NCBI GenBank assembly: GCA_037893245.1
Contig: JBAIAA010000396.1
Location: forward strand, 372,001-436,000
Reading direction: 5' to 3'
Length of the DNA: 64,000 nt
Origin: Crossaster papposus
Lineage: Eukaryota > Echinodermata > Asteroidea > Velatida > Solasteridae
Position numbers and translations under genes: made by a program. Of this stretch, positions 50,559 to 62,187 are shown piece after piece. How positions within the stretch are numbered: position 1 is the stretch's first letter; each line of letters begins with the position of its first letter. Below the pieces are notes generated by a model. It made no database searches. It was not told the origin of the DNA and saw nothing but the letters and a program-made list of their open reading frames with translations.

Positions 50559-53500
50559 ATGGCTCTGTTCCAGTTTTTATGTGCCCTTTTTTGCATTTCG
50601 ATCATGTTTTCTTTAAATATTAGTAGTATTAATGTCAATGGGTTGCGAAATTGTTTTAAACGCCGCCAAATTTTCGACTCCTGCAATGAGCGAGGTGTTG
50701 ACATCTTGCTCTTGCAGGAGGCCCATGTCTCTGGCTTCTCCGAGGCCAGGGCGTGGGCCCGGGAATTTGACGGCGTGGGTTTTTGGTCTTTCGGGACAAC
50801 TTCGAGTTGTGGCGCGGCCATTTTGTTATCTAAGCGCCACACATGGGAAACGGCCGACTATTTGCGGGACAAGGACGGTCGAGCGGTTTCACTCACAGTC
50901 AAATTAAAAAACAAGGGAACAAAAATACGAATTGTCAACGTGTATTGTCCGAATTCTTCGAGCGATAGACGGCGATTCTTCCTTGAACAATTGCCGTCTC
51001 ATTGCCGGGGGATTCGGCATACAATTTTGGGGGGTGATTTCAATTGCATAGAACATTTACAAAAAGATACAAAAGGGGGATCAGACAACTACCACAATAC
51101 ACAGGGGATTAATGAACTTAACAAAACCGTGAAACCGCTCGGCCTAGTAGATGCGTGGAGAGTCCAAAACCCGAATGTAAGCCGCTTTACGTGGCACAAC
51201 AAAAACAACACCCGTGCCACGCGCATTGACCGCATCTACATGTCCCGTGAATTAGCCGCTGTTTCTCACAACGCAATTGCCGCTTTTCCGTTTTCTGATC
51301 ATGACATCATCACTACTGAAATAAAAATTGACAACTGCAAAAGGGGAAGGGGTTTTTGGAAATTTAATACTTTATTACTTCGGGATGGGAATTTTTGTTC
51401 TATGATTAGGAAACTTTGGGTAAATTGGGGGGAACACGTACATTTATTTGACAATCTTAATGACTGGTGGGAGGAAGGGAAAACCGAGATTAAGAGAGCG
51501 GCAATTGCGTTTTCCGCCGATAAGGCTCGGCAACGTAATCTTGAATTTAAGGAGCTCCTGAGAAAGTCCAACGAATTGCAATCCAAAGTAGACAATGGTG
51601 ATAATAATTTGATCCCCGATTTAGTTAATACCCGAGCCCAAATAACCAAGTATTATTCTTTCCAGGCGAACCCCATTTTTTCCTCCAACCACCCCAAAAT
51701 TCAGGGGGAAACCAATTGTACCTACCCCACCCTCCAAAACCCAGACACGAAACGTATGTCCGCCCTGCGTGACCGGGACGGCCGTGTCACCTCTGACCCC
51801 AACGAAATGTCTAATATTTGTGTTGATTTTTATCAGGATTTATACACGGCTGTCCCGGTTGACCAGGGTGAGACGGACTTTCTCATGAGCTCAGTGGACA
51901 GGAGACTCGGCCCCGACGAGCGAGCATCACTCGAGGGGCCGGTGACCATGTCCGATGTAAGGTGTGCATTGTTTGACATGGCGGCGGGTAAGTCCCCCGG
52001 TTCGGACGGACTTCCCGCCGAATTTTATCGTACATTCTTCGATGATGTGGGCCAATCCTTATGTGACGTTTTGAACTTTTCTTTTGGGGAGGGTAAATTG
52101 GGTAAATCTCAGCGGGAGGGTATTATCAGTTTATTGTACAAAAACAAGGGGGACAGAGACAATATTACTAATTACCGGCCCATATCATTGTTGAATGTCG
52201 ATTACAAAGTGTTGTCAAAAATCCTCGCTAACCGAGTAAGAAAGGTGCTGGACAAAATTATCCACCTCGACCAGACTTGCTCGGTGGCGGGGAGAACCAT
52301 CACCGACAATGCACACCTGTTACGTAATGTTCAAGATTATGTTGACCAGAAAAACATCGGCGCGGTGTTCGTTTCTTTGGACCAACAGAAAGCGTTTGAC
52401 AGGGTCGATTGGGGGTATCTGAAGCAAGTCCTTGGACATTTTGGCTTCGGAGAAAATTTTTGTAAGTGGGTGGATATTTTGTACAGTGATATTAATAGTC
52501 GGGTTAATTGTAATGGTTTCATTTCGCAGCCCTTTTCGCTCACCCGGGGGGTGCGGCAGGGATGTCCCCTGTCGCCCCTTCTCTACATTTTAGCGTTGGA
52601 ACCCTTCGGGTGCGCGGTAAGGGCTGATAGTCAAATTCATGGGGTTAAACTTCCGGGGGGGTCCGAAGCCAGAGTGTCCATGTACGCCGACGATACCACC
52701 TTGATCCTGTCGGACGAGAGGTCCATCGTCCGATGTTTTGACCTCGTCCGAAGATTCGAGCTCGCGTCCGGTGCCAAGCTGAATCGGCAGAAAACGTGTG
52801 GCGTCTACCTTGGCAGGTGGAAACACACAATGTCTGGCCCGGTTGACATCAGGTGGGCAACTTCGGCAAAAATTGTTGGTATTTATGTTGGATATGATAA
52901 AATTAAGAACAAAATTTGGGAAGAAAAAATAGTGCAGCTAAATGCTGCTATGGAATTGTGGGGGAATTGTAATGATTTTAGTTTGAGGGGGCGGGTCATT
53001 ATTGCGAATCAATTTTTGTTTTCTAAATTATGGTATGTTGCCGAGGTTGTCCCCCCACCGAAAGAGAAAATTAAAGAAATTAACAGAATTTTATTTCAGT
53101 TTATCTGGAATAGTAAGGTGGAGTATGTTAACCGGGCGACCATGTCCCTCCCCCTTTCTCAAGGGGGGATGGGCGTGGTCGACTTTGATAGCAGAATGGC
53201 CGCAATGCGGGGTGTCCATGTCAGCAGTATTGTCTCGGATAAACCGGCTAAGTGGATTATTTTAGCGCGATATTGGTGCGGTTTTTCTTTACGTAGCGTT
53301 AACCCAAATTTAATTAGACAAAATATGCCCCACTGTGATTTCCCCTCTGAGTTTTACAAATTAGTGTTGATTTCTTTTCGTAGCCACCGAGACATTGCTG
53401 CTGACTGGTCAAACGTAAAACTTAAGACTCACCTCGCCGCCGTACTCGAAGCCCGAGGGACCGAGCCCAAAGTCCAGCGAGATCGCCCGGGCCTGTCCTG

Positions 53501-53921
53501 GGCCACGATTTGGAAACGCACGTTGTGTACCAAATTGTCGAACAAACAAATTTCTTTGAATTTCAGAACGGTACATAACGTGCTGCCCACCGGTGACCGA
53601 TTAAGGAAACAATCGAAAGACACAGGCGCGTGCCCGCACTGCACTCAGCTCGAGACCAGAGACCACCTTTTCATTGAGTGCAGTGTGGCGGAACCGGTGG
53701 GCGCGTGGCTCAGGCAGCGCCTGGGCAGGACAACCCATGTATTAGTTGATCGAAATGCACTTGTGTTTTCTTCATTTTGTGATAATGTTAGTAAAAAAGT
53801 TGAGAAGTTAATTTGTTGTGAATTAAGTAAATTTCGTTATTCATTGTGGTTAGCTAGGAACAGAGCCAAATATGAGAGAATTAAAATGTGCAGTAAAGAT
53901 ATTATTTTCAGCTTACAGTGA
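50559..53921 (+). CDS. ORF2 protein of insertion D: endonuclease and reverse transcriptase
   Basis: 1120 codons from ATG 50559; the in-frame ATG at 50604 (Met16, MFSLNISSINVNGLR) is an equally good start. The APE-type endonuclease spans about 16-255, with Asn at the NISSINVNGLR start, QE at 53-54, GGDFN at 158-162, RIDRIY at 222-227 and SDHD at 246-249. The reverse transcriptase spans about 475-780, with KSPGSDGLPAEFY (478-490), NYRPISLLNVDYK (538-550), motif A VSLDQQKAFDRV with Asp608, RQGCPLSP (666-673) and YADD (709-712). A CCHC motif (C1025, C1028, H1036, C1041) lies near the C-terminus. It should nick U2 and prime reverse transcription on the nicked end. The endonuclease-RT linker (about 360-400) is poorly conserved. 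Codon use is more AT-rich than in ORF1. Confidence 0.94.
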   Translation: MALFQFLCALFCISIMFSLNISSINVNGLRNCFKRRQIFDSCNERGVDILLLQEAHVSGFSEARAWAREFDGVGFWSFGTTSSCGAAILLSKRHTWETADYLRDKDGRAVSLTVKLKNKGTKIRIVNVYCPNSSSDRRRFFLEQLPSHCRGIRHTILGGDFNCIEHLQKDTKGGSDNYHNTQGINELNKTVKPLGLVDAWRVQNPNVSRFTWHNKNNTRATRIDRIYMSRELAAVSHNAIAAFPFSDHDIITTEIKIDNCKRGRGFWKFNTLLLRDGNFCSMIRKLWVNWGEHVHLFDNLNDWWEEGKTEIKRAAIAFSADKARQRNLEFKELLRKSNELQSKVDNGDNNLIPDLVNTRAQITKYYSFQANPIFSSNHPKIQGETNCTYPTLQNPDTKRMSALRDRDGRVTSDPNEMSNICVDFYQDLYTAVPVDQGETDFLMSSVDRRLGPDERASLEGPVTMSDVRCALFDMAAGKSPGSDGLPAEFYRTFFDDVGQSLCDVLNFSFGEGKLGKSQREGIISLLYKNKGDRDNITNYRPISLLNVDYKVLSKILANRVRKVLDKIIHLDQTCSVAGRTITDNAHLLRNVQDYVDQKNIGAVFVSLDQQKAFDRVDWGYLKQVLGHFGFGENFCKWVDILYSDINSRVNCNGFISQPFSLTRGVRQGCPLSPLLYILALEPFGCAVRADSQIHGVKLPGGSEARVSMYADDTTLILSDERSIVRCFDLVRRFELASGAKLNRQKTCGVYLGRWKHTMSGPVDIRWATSAKIVGIYVGYDKIKNKIWEEKIVQLNAAMELWGNCNDFSLRGRVIIANQFLFSKLWYVAEVVPPPKEKIKEINRILFQFIWNSKVEYVNRATMSLPLSQGGMGVVDFDSRMAAMRGVHVSSIVSDKPAKWIILARYWCGFSLRSVNPNLIRQNMPHCDFPSEFYKLVLISFRSHRDIAADWSNVKLKTHLAAVLEARGTEPKVQRDRPGLSWATIWKRTLCTKLSNKQISLNFRTVHNVLPTGDRLRKQSKDTGACPHCTQLETRDHLFIECSVAEPVGAWLRQRLGRTTHVLVDRNALVFSSFCDNVSKKVEKLICCELSKFRYSLWLARNRAKYERIKMCSKDIIFSLQ
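53637..53685 (+). repeat. 11-bp inverted repeat over the ORF2 zinc motif, insertion D
   Basis: CACTGCACTCA at 53637-53647 pairs perfectly with TGAGTGCAGTG at 53675-53685, with a 27-nt loop. It spans the codons for the CCHC motif. Confidence 0.7.
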
Positions 53922-54065
53922 CCGGTTAATGTTTTTTGGTGGTGGGTTAACTGAGCGTTTGCAGACAAGTTGTATGTTTAAAACCTTTTAAATGTAAATA
54001 ATATAACCTGTGTGTACATTTCATTGTTGTTTGGTTGTTTGCAAGAATAAACCAATTTAAAAACC

Positions 54066-54218
54066 GTATCTGTTCTTTTCAGCTTAATATCTGAAACGCT
54101 GTTCATCGAACAGCCAGTATATTAATCTGATTTTTGGATTTGGGCCGTGGAATAGAGGCTTGCCTCGTCCCGGCCATGGGTTGGCCCGGTATAGCAGTAC
54201 ATCCGGGATTCGGCCCAC
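54066..54218 (+). pseudogene. U2 3' fragment (nt 36-188), right of insertion D
   Basis: Same 3' fragment and start base as at the other insertions. Confidence 0.95.
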
Positions 54219-54952
54219 TCCCCTCGGGGAACATCAATTAATACAAAAACAGGTCTCGTCTATTATGTGTATTCCTATGTCGCCTCACTTTTACAAGTTC
54301 TTTCTTCGCTTTACTTCGTGGCTTTCTTATATTTGAACATTTCAATTTGTCTCAATTAAATAATTGTATGAAGACCGATCTCTTTGTTTTAGGTTGATTT
54401 CTGAAGAAAGGGAAAAACAACAACAACAAAAACAAACAAACAAACAAACAAACAAACAGATCCTCTGCGACTGGTTGTATTTTTTTTTGGCGAAGATGTA
54501 TTAGATTTCTTTATCTTTTCCATATTTTTAGAAATTCATATGATTTCATATAAATGTAGACTTTAAATGTTCTTTTTGTTTTTGGTCTTGTTTGTTTGAA
54601 TTCCATTTTTGTTCTAAATACTGTATAGGTAATAATGCAGGGCCCTTTTTTATAGCTTTTTTTTTGTAAGTGATAAAACCTCAAATACAATAAATAACAG
54701 TGCTTTTAACAGTTCAGTTTTTATGTTTGTATTTTAATGTTGCGATTATTCGTTTGCTTGCTTTCCTCTCTCTCTCTCTCTCGTTGACTGTTTATTTCTC
54801 CTCTCGTGTCGTTATTTCGGGAGGGAAACCTCTGCCACGATTTGTTGCTAGAGGGCGCCCTGACTTTCGTTTGCCTGGCGTGCTCCTATCGCGTCCGCGC
54901 ATAGCAGTGATATATAATACACTGCCTCGCCCATTCAATCGATCTAGTCTAG

Positions 54953-55300
<348 letters not shown>

Positions 55301-55335
55301 ATAGATGCATGATACATGCCATTTTCAAACCAAAC

Positions 55336-55351
55336 GGCTCTTTTCAGAGCC
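55336..55351 (+). terminator. Histone 3' stem-loop, H4 copy 8
   Basis: Same sequence and spacing as the H4 stem-loop of unit 1. Confidence 0.98.
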
Positions 55352-55787
55352 ACCACGATTTCACAAAAAGAGATTGATTCCAGGTTTTAATTTGTGTGTA
55401 CTCTGTTATTATTTGGGCATTGTCTCGCGGGATTCAGTGTGGATTTTCCTCCCTGTGTCTATTAGTATTAAGGTTTTTTTCTTTTCGTTTATTGCCCGTA
55501 ATTATTCCCGGGATGTCTTTATCGAAGACACGGCCCATTTGTTTATTTTGGTAGCTGGGGAAAATTAATTTGCTTGCAAAGTATCATGTACTCGTAGGTA
55601 ATATTGACCGTATTGTTTCGGAGGGTAAATCAGTTGTGATCAGTGAAGCGTCCCGGCATGGTGTCCGAATTATCCAATCGGAAGACTGCCCATTGTTATA
55701 CTTCAGCCCCAGGATGCTATTCTCTAGTCTTAAGAGACGGCCTGTTCGTTGATTTGGCATTCACTTCTTATCTACTCTCCATTCTGA

Positions 55788-56216
<429 letters not shown>

Positions 56217-56247
56217 GTCACAGCTGCGTGCGCAAAACTAACCGAAC

Positions 56248-56263
56248 GGCCCTTTTCAGGGCC
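56248..56263 (+). terminator. Histone 3' stem-loop, H3 copy 8
   Basis: Same sequence and spacing as the H3 stem-loop of unit 1. Confidence 0.98.
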
Positions 56264-56950
56264 AATATTTTTTTCAAAGAGAGATTCATTCCAATCGCGT
56301 TTTCTGTAGAGTTTTGGAAAGTTAAGTTTGGTTACTATAGGTAAATACGAATTTTAACTGGCCAGAGCTCCGGAGAACGGATTAATAAAATTAATCGGAT
56401 TAGTCTCTTTCCATTTTGTTTGTTTGTCTGTCTGTCTCTTATTTTTTGTTGTCCCCCCACCCCCCAAAATAAAAATAAAAAATTATTTTACTTTTAATAC
56501 GGTAAAAAAGGAGAAGAGTAATTGCCTGGCCATGTACACAATTGTTTATGCAGTCATTTTGTGTCATATTTTCGAAAACGGGAACTCTTCGTTACATTGG
56601 ATGATACGCAAGTTTACCCGGCGTTTGGGGAAAAATAAATAATGAGTGAAACCACACCGGATTGTTGGCCTCTACCGAATATAATAAAAAAGTGGATATT
56701 CTAAATTATTGTTTGTAATTGTTTGTTTCTTGGAGTTTTCATTCGGATTCGGAAGGATAGCTTTTGCCCTCTGTGCGTGTGGCAAGCGCCAATGCATGTC
56801 ACTTTGCACGCGTACATAATTCTTCACGCTTGGGTGATTGTGTGGACAATGCGTGTATGCCCAGAATCCTAGCGGGTACCATAAAAGTCGTCCCGGCATG
56901 CTTGACCTTCCATTCGATCGCACGATCACATACACTCATCTTCTCCAATC

Positions 56951-57319
56951 ATGGCTCCTAAAGTTAGCGGAAAAGGCCAGAAGAAGGCCGGCAACACCAA
57001 GGCTCCGGTCAGCACGAACAAGAAGAGGCGTCGGCGTCGCAAGGAGAGCTACGGCATCTACATCTACAAAGTCATGAAACAGGTGCACCCCGACACAGGA
57101 ATCTCCAGCAAGGCAATGAGCATCATGAACAGCTTTGTCAACGACGTGTTTGAGCGCATCGCCGGCGAATCTTCCCGCCTTGCCCACTACAACAAGAAGT
57201 CGACCATCTCAAGTCGTGAAGTGCAGACTGCAGTACGCCTAATCCTCCCGGGAGAGCTTGCCAAGCATGCAGTCAGCGAAGGAACCAAGGCCGTCACCAA
57301 GTATACGACTTCAAAATAG
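56951..57319 (+). CDS. H2B: Histone H2B, copy 8
   Basis: Same protein as copy 1. TATA element 56881-56887, stem-loop 57364-57379. The unit-specific base at 57509 lies 190 bp past its stop. Confidence 0.99.
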   Translation: MAPKVSGKGQKKAGNTKAPVSTNKKRRRRRKESYGIYIYKVMKQVHPDTGISSKAMSIMNSFVNDVFERIAGESSRLAHYNKKSTISSREVQTAVRLILPGELAKHAVSEGTKAVTKYTTSK

Positions 57320-57363
57320 GTTGACCGAGGGAGGAACAAATAACACGAAAAACATAACCAAAC

Positions 57364-57379
57364 GGCTCTTTTCAGAGCC
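57364..57379 (+). terminator. Histone 3' stem-loop, H2B copy 8
   Basis: Same sequence and spacing as the H2B stem-loop of unit 1. Confidence 0.98.
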
Positions 57380-58395
57380 AACACAATTTAAAAAAAAGAG
57401 ATGTGACTGTCTGATCTGTGTTACTAATTTAGTCAATATTCGTAGGTGGTAAAATCGTTCGGGTAGTGTTCCCGTCTTTACATTCTCCCTGACCTTAAAA
57501 GGAGAAATAAAGATCAACATTAACCTTCTGTTCTCGTCGCCTTTGAAAACAAATATGTGACTTGAAAAGGCATGACGGGGAAAAGTATTTCTGTAGTATT
57601 TGGAGTTCTATTGTTTTACACCGTAGTAAAGACCGATTCGTTAGTTTTGCAATGATACCAACAGTATTTATTTACATCATTTAATTAACATGATATATAC
57701 AACATTGCAGGGCTGACAGTGCGCCGCCCAACCTAAGCGATCGAATTTTTAAAACCAACGAATAGCTTTGACCAAAACAATTATACGCGTGTCCGCCAAC
57801 AACGAAATTGACAAATGGGGGTCATTGTTAATTTAGCCTCAGTAAGTCACGTAGGAATTTGCAATGGCGAAACAGCCTTTTGTTATTCAGCACCTGTGCA
57901 CGCAGTGGTTTTTGTTCATTCAGTCTCCATTACGAGAAGTAGTGGTTTCTTGTTTGATGTATGTTTAATATATGTGTTTGTCGTATCTCTGTGCAGACAA
58001 ATCCGTGACAGTTTTCAATGTGGTTTATGAGGGACGATCTGCGGCCAGCGTGGAGGCAGGTCAATCGGTAGGCAACAGGGACACACCGTCGGGATAACAG
58101 AAATCGTCTGAGAAAGCAGGTAAGGTTTTTGGGTGCTTTGGGTTTTTGCTGTTATGATTTCATCGCTTAGATTGAAGACAGACAGACAGACAGACCTCGT
58201 TCAAAAAATGTATCCCTGTCTTCACGAATCCAAAAATGGATGCGGTGCACTCAACCGTACAGTAAGTGTGTCGCGCGTGATTGGCTACTTGGCGTGCTTC
58301 GGCCAATCCACCGGAACGCTATAACTAGTGCTGTCACCCCCCTCGTACGGCACTTTCACTGCAGATCGCAATCTACTGTCACCAATTACTTCAAG

Positions 58396-58773
58396 ATGAC
58401 TGGACGAGGAAAGAGCGGAAAAGCAAGAAGCAAGGCCAGGAGCAGGTCCTCAAGGGCGGGACTGCAGTTCCCCGTGGGTCGCGTTCATCGATTTTTGCGA
58501 AGGGGCAACTACGCTGAGCGGGTTGGAGCCGGTGCACCGGTCTACCTGGCAGCCGTGATGGAATACCTGACCGCGGAGATCCTGGAGCTGGCCGGTAACG
58601 CAGCACGAGACAATAAGAAGACGAGAATTAACCCTCGACATCTGCAGCTTGCTATACGCAACGACGAAGAGCTTAACAAGTTGATGAGTGGGGTTACCAT
58701 CGCGCAAGGCGGTGTGCTTCCCAACATCCAGCAAGTACTTCTGCCCAAAAAGGCCGCCAAAGTATCAAAGTAA
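58396..58773 (+). CDS. H2A: Histone H2A, copy 8
   Basis: Same protein as copy 1. TATA element 58320-58325, stem-loop 58819-58834. Confidence 0.99.
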   Translation: MTGRGKSGKARSKARSRSSRAGLQFPVGRVHRFLRRGNYAERVGAGAPVYLAAVMEYLTAEILELAGNAARDNKKTRINPRHLQLAIRNDEELNKLMSGVTIAQGGVLPNIQQVLLPKKAAKVSK

Positions 58774-58818
58774 TAGGCCTACAAACAAATTACTTTGCCT
58801 CCACAAACAAAACCAAAA

Positions 58819-58834
58819 GGCTCTTTTCAGGGCC
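58819..58834 (+). terminator. Histone 3' stem-loop, H2A copy 8
   Basis: Same sequence as the H2A stem-loop of unit 1, with the U-G pair. Confidence 0.96.
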
Positions 58835-60206
58835 ACCACATAGTTACAAGAGAGAAACGCCGCTGTCTGTCTGTTCTTCATTTTTAAATAAAGTTTTAAA
58901 AGAGACAAATTTAGATAATACATGTGTAGATTTTAACTTTCACAGCCAAAGGCCCGCTGAGTTTGTTCAATGGCTTCGTTTATTTTTTAAAGAATCGCCT
59001 TCCCTTTTCCTGCTTATAAAAATATTAAGAAAGTGTTTTTTGTCATCCGGGCGCGCGTGCGTTTTAACTTGTATCCCGGCGACCTTCATATAAAAACTAG
59101 TTCATTAAATATGCAACGCGCGCACTGTGACTTCAACAAAGCAAAAATAAATACGCGCTGTGTCTGTACTCTATATATACATGTACTACGCGTACTGTAC
59201 AGTACATGCATGTTCAGTTTGTAAAAGTACGTGAATGATATTATACCCGCGACCCAGCACATCAAAATCAAGAATAAGTCGGAAAAAGACTTTCGGAGAT
59301 ATAAATATAATAAGATTGCAAATTCAATAAGCTTTTTAATGACATCCATCACAAGCCTTTAGCTCGGAAATTATTGGTTACGAGTTACAGACTGGGGATG
59401 GCTATCAATAGAAAGCCTATGGAATTTCAAATGTTACTATGTACATATCGTGAATTGTCATTTCCCGCTTATTATTGATTTTGATATCCTGGGTCACATT
59501 TTCATAGATTTAACAAAAACATTGGAAATGTGGTGAGTTGACACTTCGCGTGTGGTCTATTAGCTTTGTTTTCGTGTTCTGTCTTACCTGGGCCCAATTT
59601 CATAACAAATGTAAGCACAACAATTTGCTTAGCATGAAACCTTTTCCTTGGCCAAACTGAAGATTTCCGAACACGTTTTATTGACGGTCGTGAATTCTCG
59701 TTAACGTTCGCGACTACAATTTCGACGTCTGGGTGTACACAATTAAATGGTCAGGCCATAGAACCAGACTATTTTCACCGCCCACAAAGTGGGACATTTA
59801 GGTTCTGCTTAAAAACAAATAAACCGGCCTGAACGGTAAACGATCGAGGCGCGGTTGTGCCGAAGGGCGCCATCTATCGGCACGCTCGTACCGGCAGGTC
59901 TGTGTGTATTTACAGCGGCGAGGCGCAGTGCAGCATGGCGATAATTTTGATACCAGTCGCATTTTTCCAGATTTTCAAGTGACTTTTGGTTAAAAAAAAT
60001 GAATTTGTAAAAGAATATTGTCGATGTGTATGAAAATGTGTTATGAAAACCCCCCAAGCTCATGAATATTGATGTAAATTAACGTGCCAAAAGTTGGTAA
60101 TTTCTATAAACGGGTTTGCGTCGGGCTCTGTGAGAAGTCCTTTTCTTGACCCGAAATACACAAATTAGAAAAGTTAAAATAAGAATATTATTCGGATGAG
60201 AACAAT

Positions 60207-60253
60207 GGGCGGGGGAATCAATTTGCATGCATAATTCCAGAGCGCCCTATTGG
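60207..60253 (+). promoter_or_regulatory. U2 promoter, now ahead of insertion E
   Basis: Unchanged U2 promoter elements ahead of 29 nt of U2 and a 12-nt element leader. Confidence 0.6.
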
Positions 60254-60269
60254 TTCAATGTCAATCGTT

Positions 60270-60298
60270 ATCGCTTCTCGGCCTTTTGGCCAAGATCA
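60270..60298 (+). pseudogene. U2 5' fragment (nt 1-29), left of insertion E
   Basis: Carries T22C and the 6-bp loss, as at insertions A and B. Confidence 0.95.
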
Positions 60299-60310
60299 CC
60301 GGGAGCTACG

Positions 60311-61651
60311 ATGGCCAAGAATGAACTGCAGAGGGAGCTGTCTACCTACTTGACTACTGAGACGAAGATCGACTACGATGCGATGTGCAAGCTGATCGTC
60401 GACACCGCCGGGGAGACTGACGTCGTCTGCGTCCAGCAGCTGAGCGACAACAAATGGTGCGTCACCACTACAACTGAAGCAGCGAAGACCAAGATCCTGC
60501 AAGCCGGCCTGCTCATCGGGCAACACCGAGTAACATCTACACCGGTGAGCAGGAAGCTGACGTTCGTAACCATCCGTGACGCACCATTTGAGCTGCGCGA
60601 CGTTGCCATCTCCTCGGCGCTGTCTGCATACGGCAAGGTGGCCGGCATCAGACGGGGACACTGGCAGAAACATCTTGGGTGGGAGAACGGCCACCGACAC
60701 GCGCGTATGGAACTGAGTCGTCCAATCCCATCTTACGTGCGTGTCGGTGGGTACCAAGTGCGAGTGGAGTACGACCACCAGGAGAGGACGTGCCGGGTTT
60801 GCGGGTTGGTCGGCCACCTGGCTGCGGGGTGCCCGTCAGTTGTGTGCTACAACTGCAACAAGCACGGGCACCGCAGCCGGGAGTGTCCGGAGCCGGTGAT
60901 ATGTCGGGGGTGCGGGGAGACGGGGCATTTTGCCGCACGTTGCCCCCGTTCATACGCCGGTCGGCTGCGTGCTTCGGCGTTCACCGGCTCGGACAACGAC
61001 GACGACGTCGGCGACCCGCGCCCGGCGAGACCGCCCACACCACCTCGGGCCAGTCCGGACCCTGCGGCTACAACACGTCATGCAAGACCGCCCAGAGTAC
61101 CCCGGACCCTACCACAGGACGCCCCACCGCAGCCGGCCGGACCACCCAAGCCTCCACGGCCAAGCACCCCACCGCAGAGACCATCGGAGGCCGGCGCGCC
61201 CACTGCAGGCGGCACCAGGCCCGCCCGCACAGCCAACCGTCCACCTCGGCGTGGTGCGGGCGAGGCGGTTGCCCCGACCACGGAGAGTGCGACGGCAACG
61301 GTGTCGATGTCATCGTTGTCGTCGTCAGAAACATCGATCACTACGAACGTGTCGTTCTCCTCCGTGGAAGGCGGTAAGCCTAGGCGGTACCAGTTGAAAC
61401 TCCCGTCGATAACGCCGGAAGAGAGAACCAGGGACTGGGCGGAGATGGTCGCGAGTGCGGAGGCGGAGATACAGCAAGAGATGGAGCGACGGAGCCAGGA
61501 AAGCAGTTCCGACGGGTCCGTCGCCTCCATAATATCTACCGCCTCCGCAAAACGCTGTCACCATTCCTCAGATTCCCCTGAGGAATGGTCGACAATACGA
61601 GGGAAGAAACCACGTCCCAAGAAGAGGAAGGCACGAGCCAACAAAAAATGA
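60311..61651 (+). CDS. ORF1 protein of insertion E (A/B mosaic)
   Basis: 446 codons, with the same domain order and knuckle positions as A. Residues about 83-116 (LTFVTIRDAPFEL and SSALSAYGKVAGIRRG) match B rather than A. Residues about 126-158 (ENGHRHARMELSRPIPSYVR through YDHQERTC) match A rather than B. From about residue 310 to the end it is identical to A. The third knuckle differs from both (ICRGCGETGHFAARC). This patchwork suggests recombination or template switching. Confidence 0.88.
   Translation: MAKNELQRELSTYLTTETKIDYDAMCKLIVDTAGETDVVCVQQLSDNKWCVTTTTEAAKTKILQAGLLIGQHRVTSTPVSRKLTFVTIRDAPFELRDVAISSALSAYGKVAGIRRGHWQKHLGWENGHRHARMELSRPIPSYVRVGGYQVRVEYDHQERTCRVCGLVGHLAAGCPSVVCYNCNKHGHRSRECPEPVICRGCGETGHFAARCPRSYAGRLRASAFTGSDNDDDVGDPRPARPPTPPRASPDPAATTRHARPPRVPRTLPQDAPPQPAGPPKPPRPSTPPQRPSEAGAPTAGGTRPARTANRPPRRGAGEAVAPTTESATATVSMSSLSSSETSITTNVSFSSVEGGKPRRYQLKLPSITPEERTRDWAEMVASAEAEIQQEMERRSQESSSDGSVASIISTASAKRCHHSSDSPEEWSTIRGKKPRPKKRKARANKK
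61561..61588 (+). repeat. Hairpin near the ORF1 end, insertion E
   Basis: Same 11-bp stem and 6-nt loop as in insertion A. Confidence 0.85.
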
Positions 61652-62034
61652 ACTGTTTTCTTTGGTGGTGGGTTAAGTGAGTTGTTTTGTTTAAATAAGT
61701 GGTGGTGGTTTTTTAATAAGAAGATGTAAATTTTATGTAAATATAAGTGGTGGTGGGTTTAAGAAGATGTTAATTTTTTATGTAAATATTTTCACAGTTG
61801 TGTTTTTGTAAAATTGAAGATACAAATAATACGTAATATTTATTCAGTTGTTCTTTTCCTGATAGTAATCAAGCGCGTTTATTTTGGTGGAGGGTTATGT
61901 CCCGGTTTATATAATGTTTGCATTGTTTAAAACAAGTTGTATTTAATTTTTATTTTGTACATACTGTGACCGTTGTGTTGTATCATCATATGTGTGTTTG
62001 GTTTCATTTACAAGAATAAACCAATTTAAAAACC

Positions 62035-62187
62035 GTATCTGTTCTTTTCAGCTTAATATCTGAAACGCTGTTCATCGAACAGCCAGTATATTAATCTGAT
62101 TTTTGGATTTGGGCCGTGGAATAGAGGCTTGCCTCGTCCCGGCCATGGGTTGGCCCGGTATAGCAGTACATCCGGGATTCGGCCCAC
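62035..62187 (+). pseudogene. U2 3' fragment (nt 36-188), right of insertion E
   Basis: Same 3' fragment and start base as at the other insertions. Confidence 0.95.

Larger units (their letters stand above)
48807..54065 (+). mobile_element. Insertion D: complete U2-specific non-LTR retrotransposon (Tx1/L1 superfamily, Keno-like)
   Basis: 5259 bp between U2 nt 32 and nt 36. It has a 12-nt leader, ORF1, a 42-nt gap, ORF2 and a 144-bp 3' UTR with GGTGGTGGG just after the ORF2 stop and AATAAA at 54046-54051. It ends AAAAACC with no poly(A) tail and no target-site duplication; 3 bp of U2 are lost. APE-type endonuclease plus a C-terminal CCHC motif place it in the L1/Tx1 superfamily, where U2-targeting elements named Keno are known. 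Both frames are open, so it may be active. Confidence 0.9.
60299..62034 (+). mobile_element. Insertion E: ORF1-only U2-specific retroelement
   Basis: 1736 bp, with the same layout as A: 12-nt leader, intact ORF1, a 3' UTR nearly identical to that of A (one A fewer near 61810), AATAAA, and the same last 24 nt. The T22C change in the flanking U2 and the 6-bp loss also match A and B. Confidence 0.92.
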
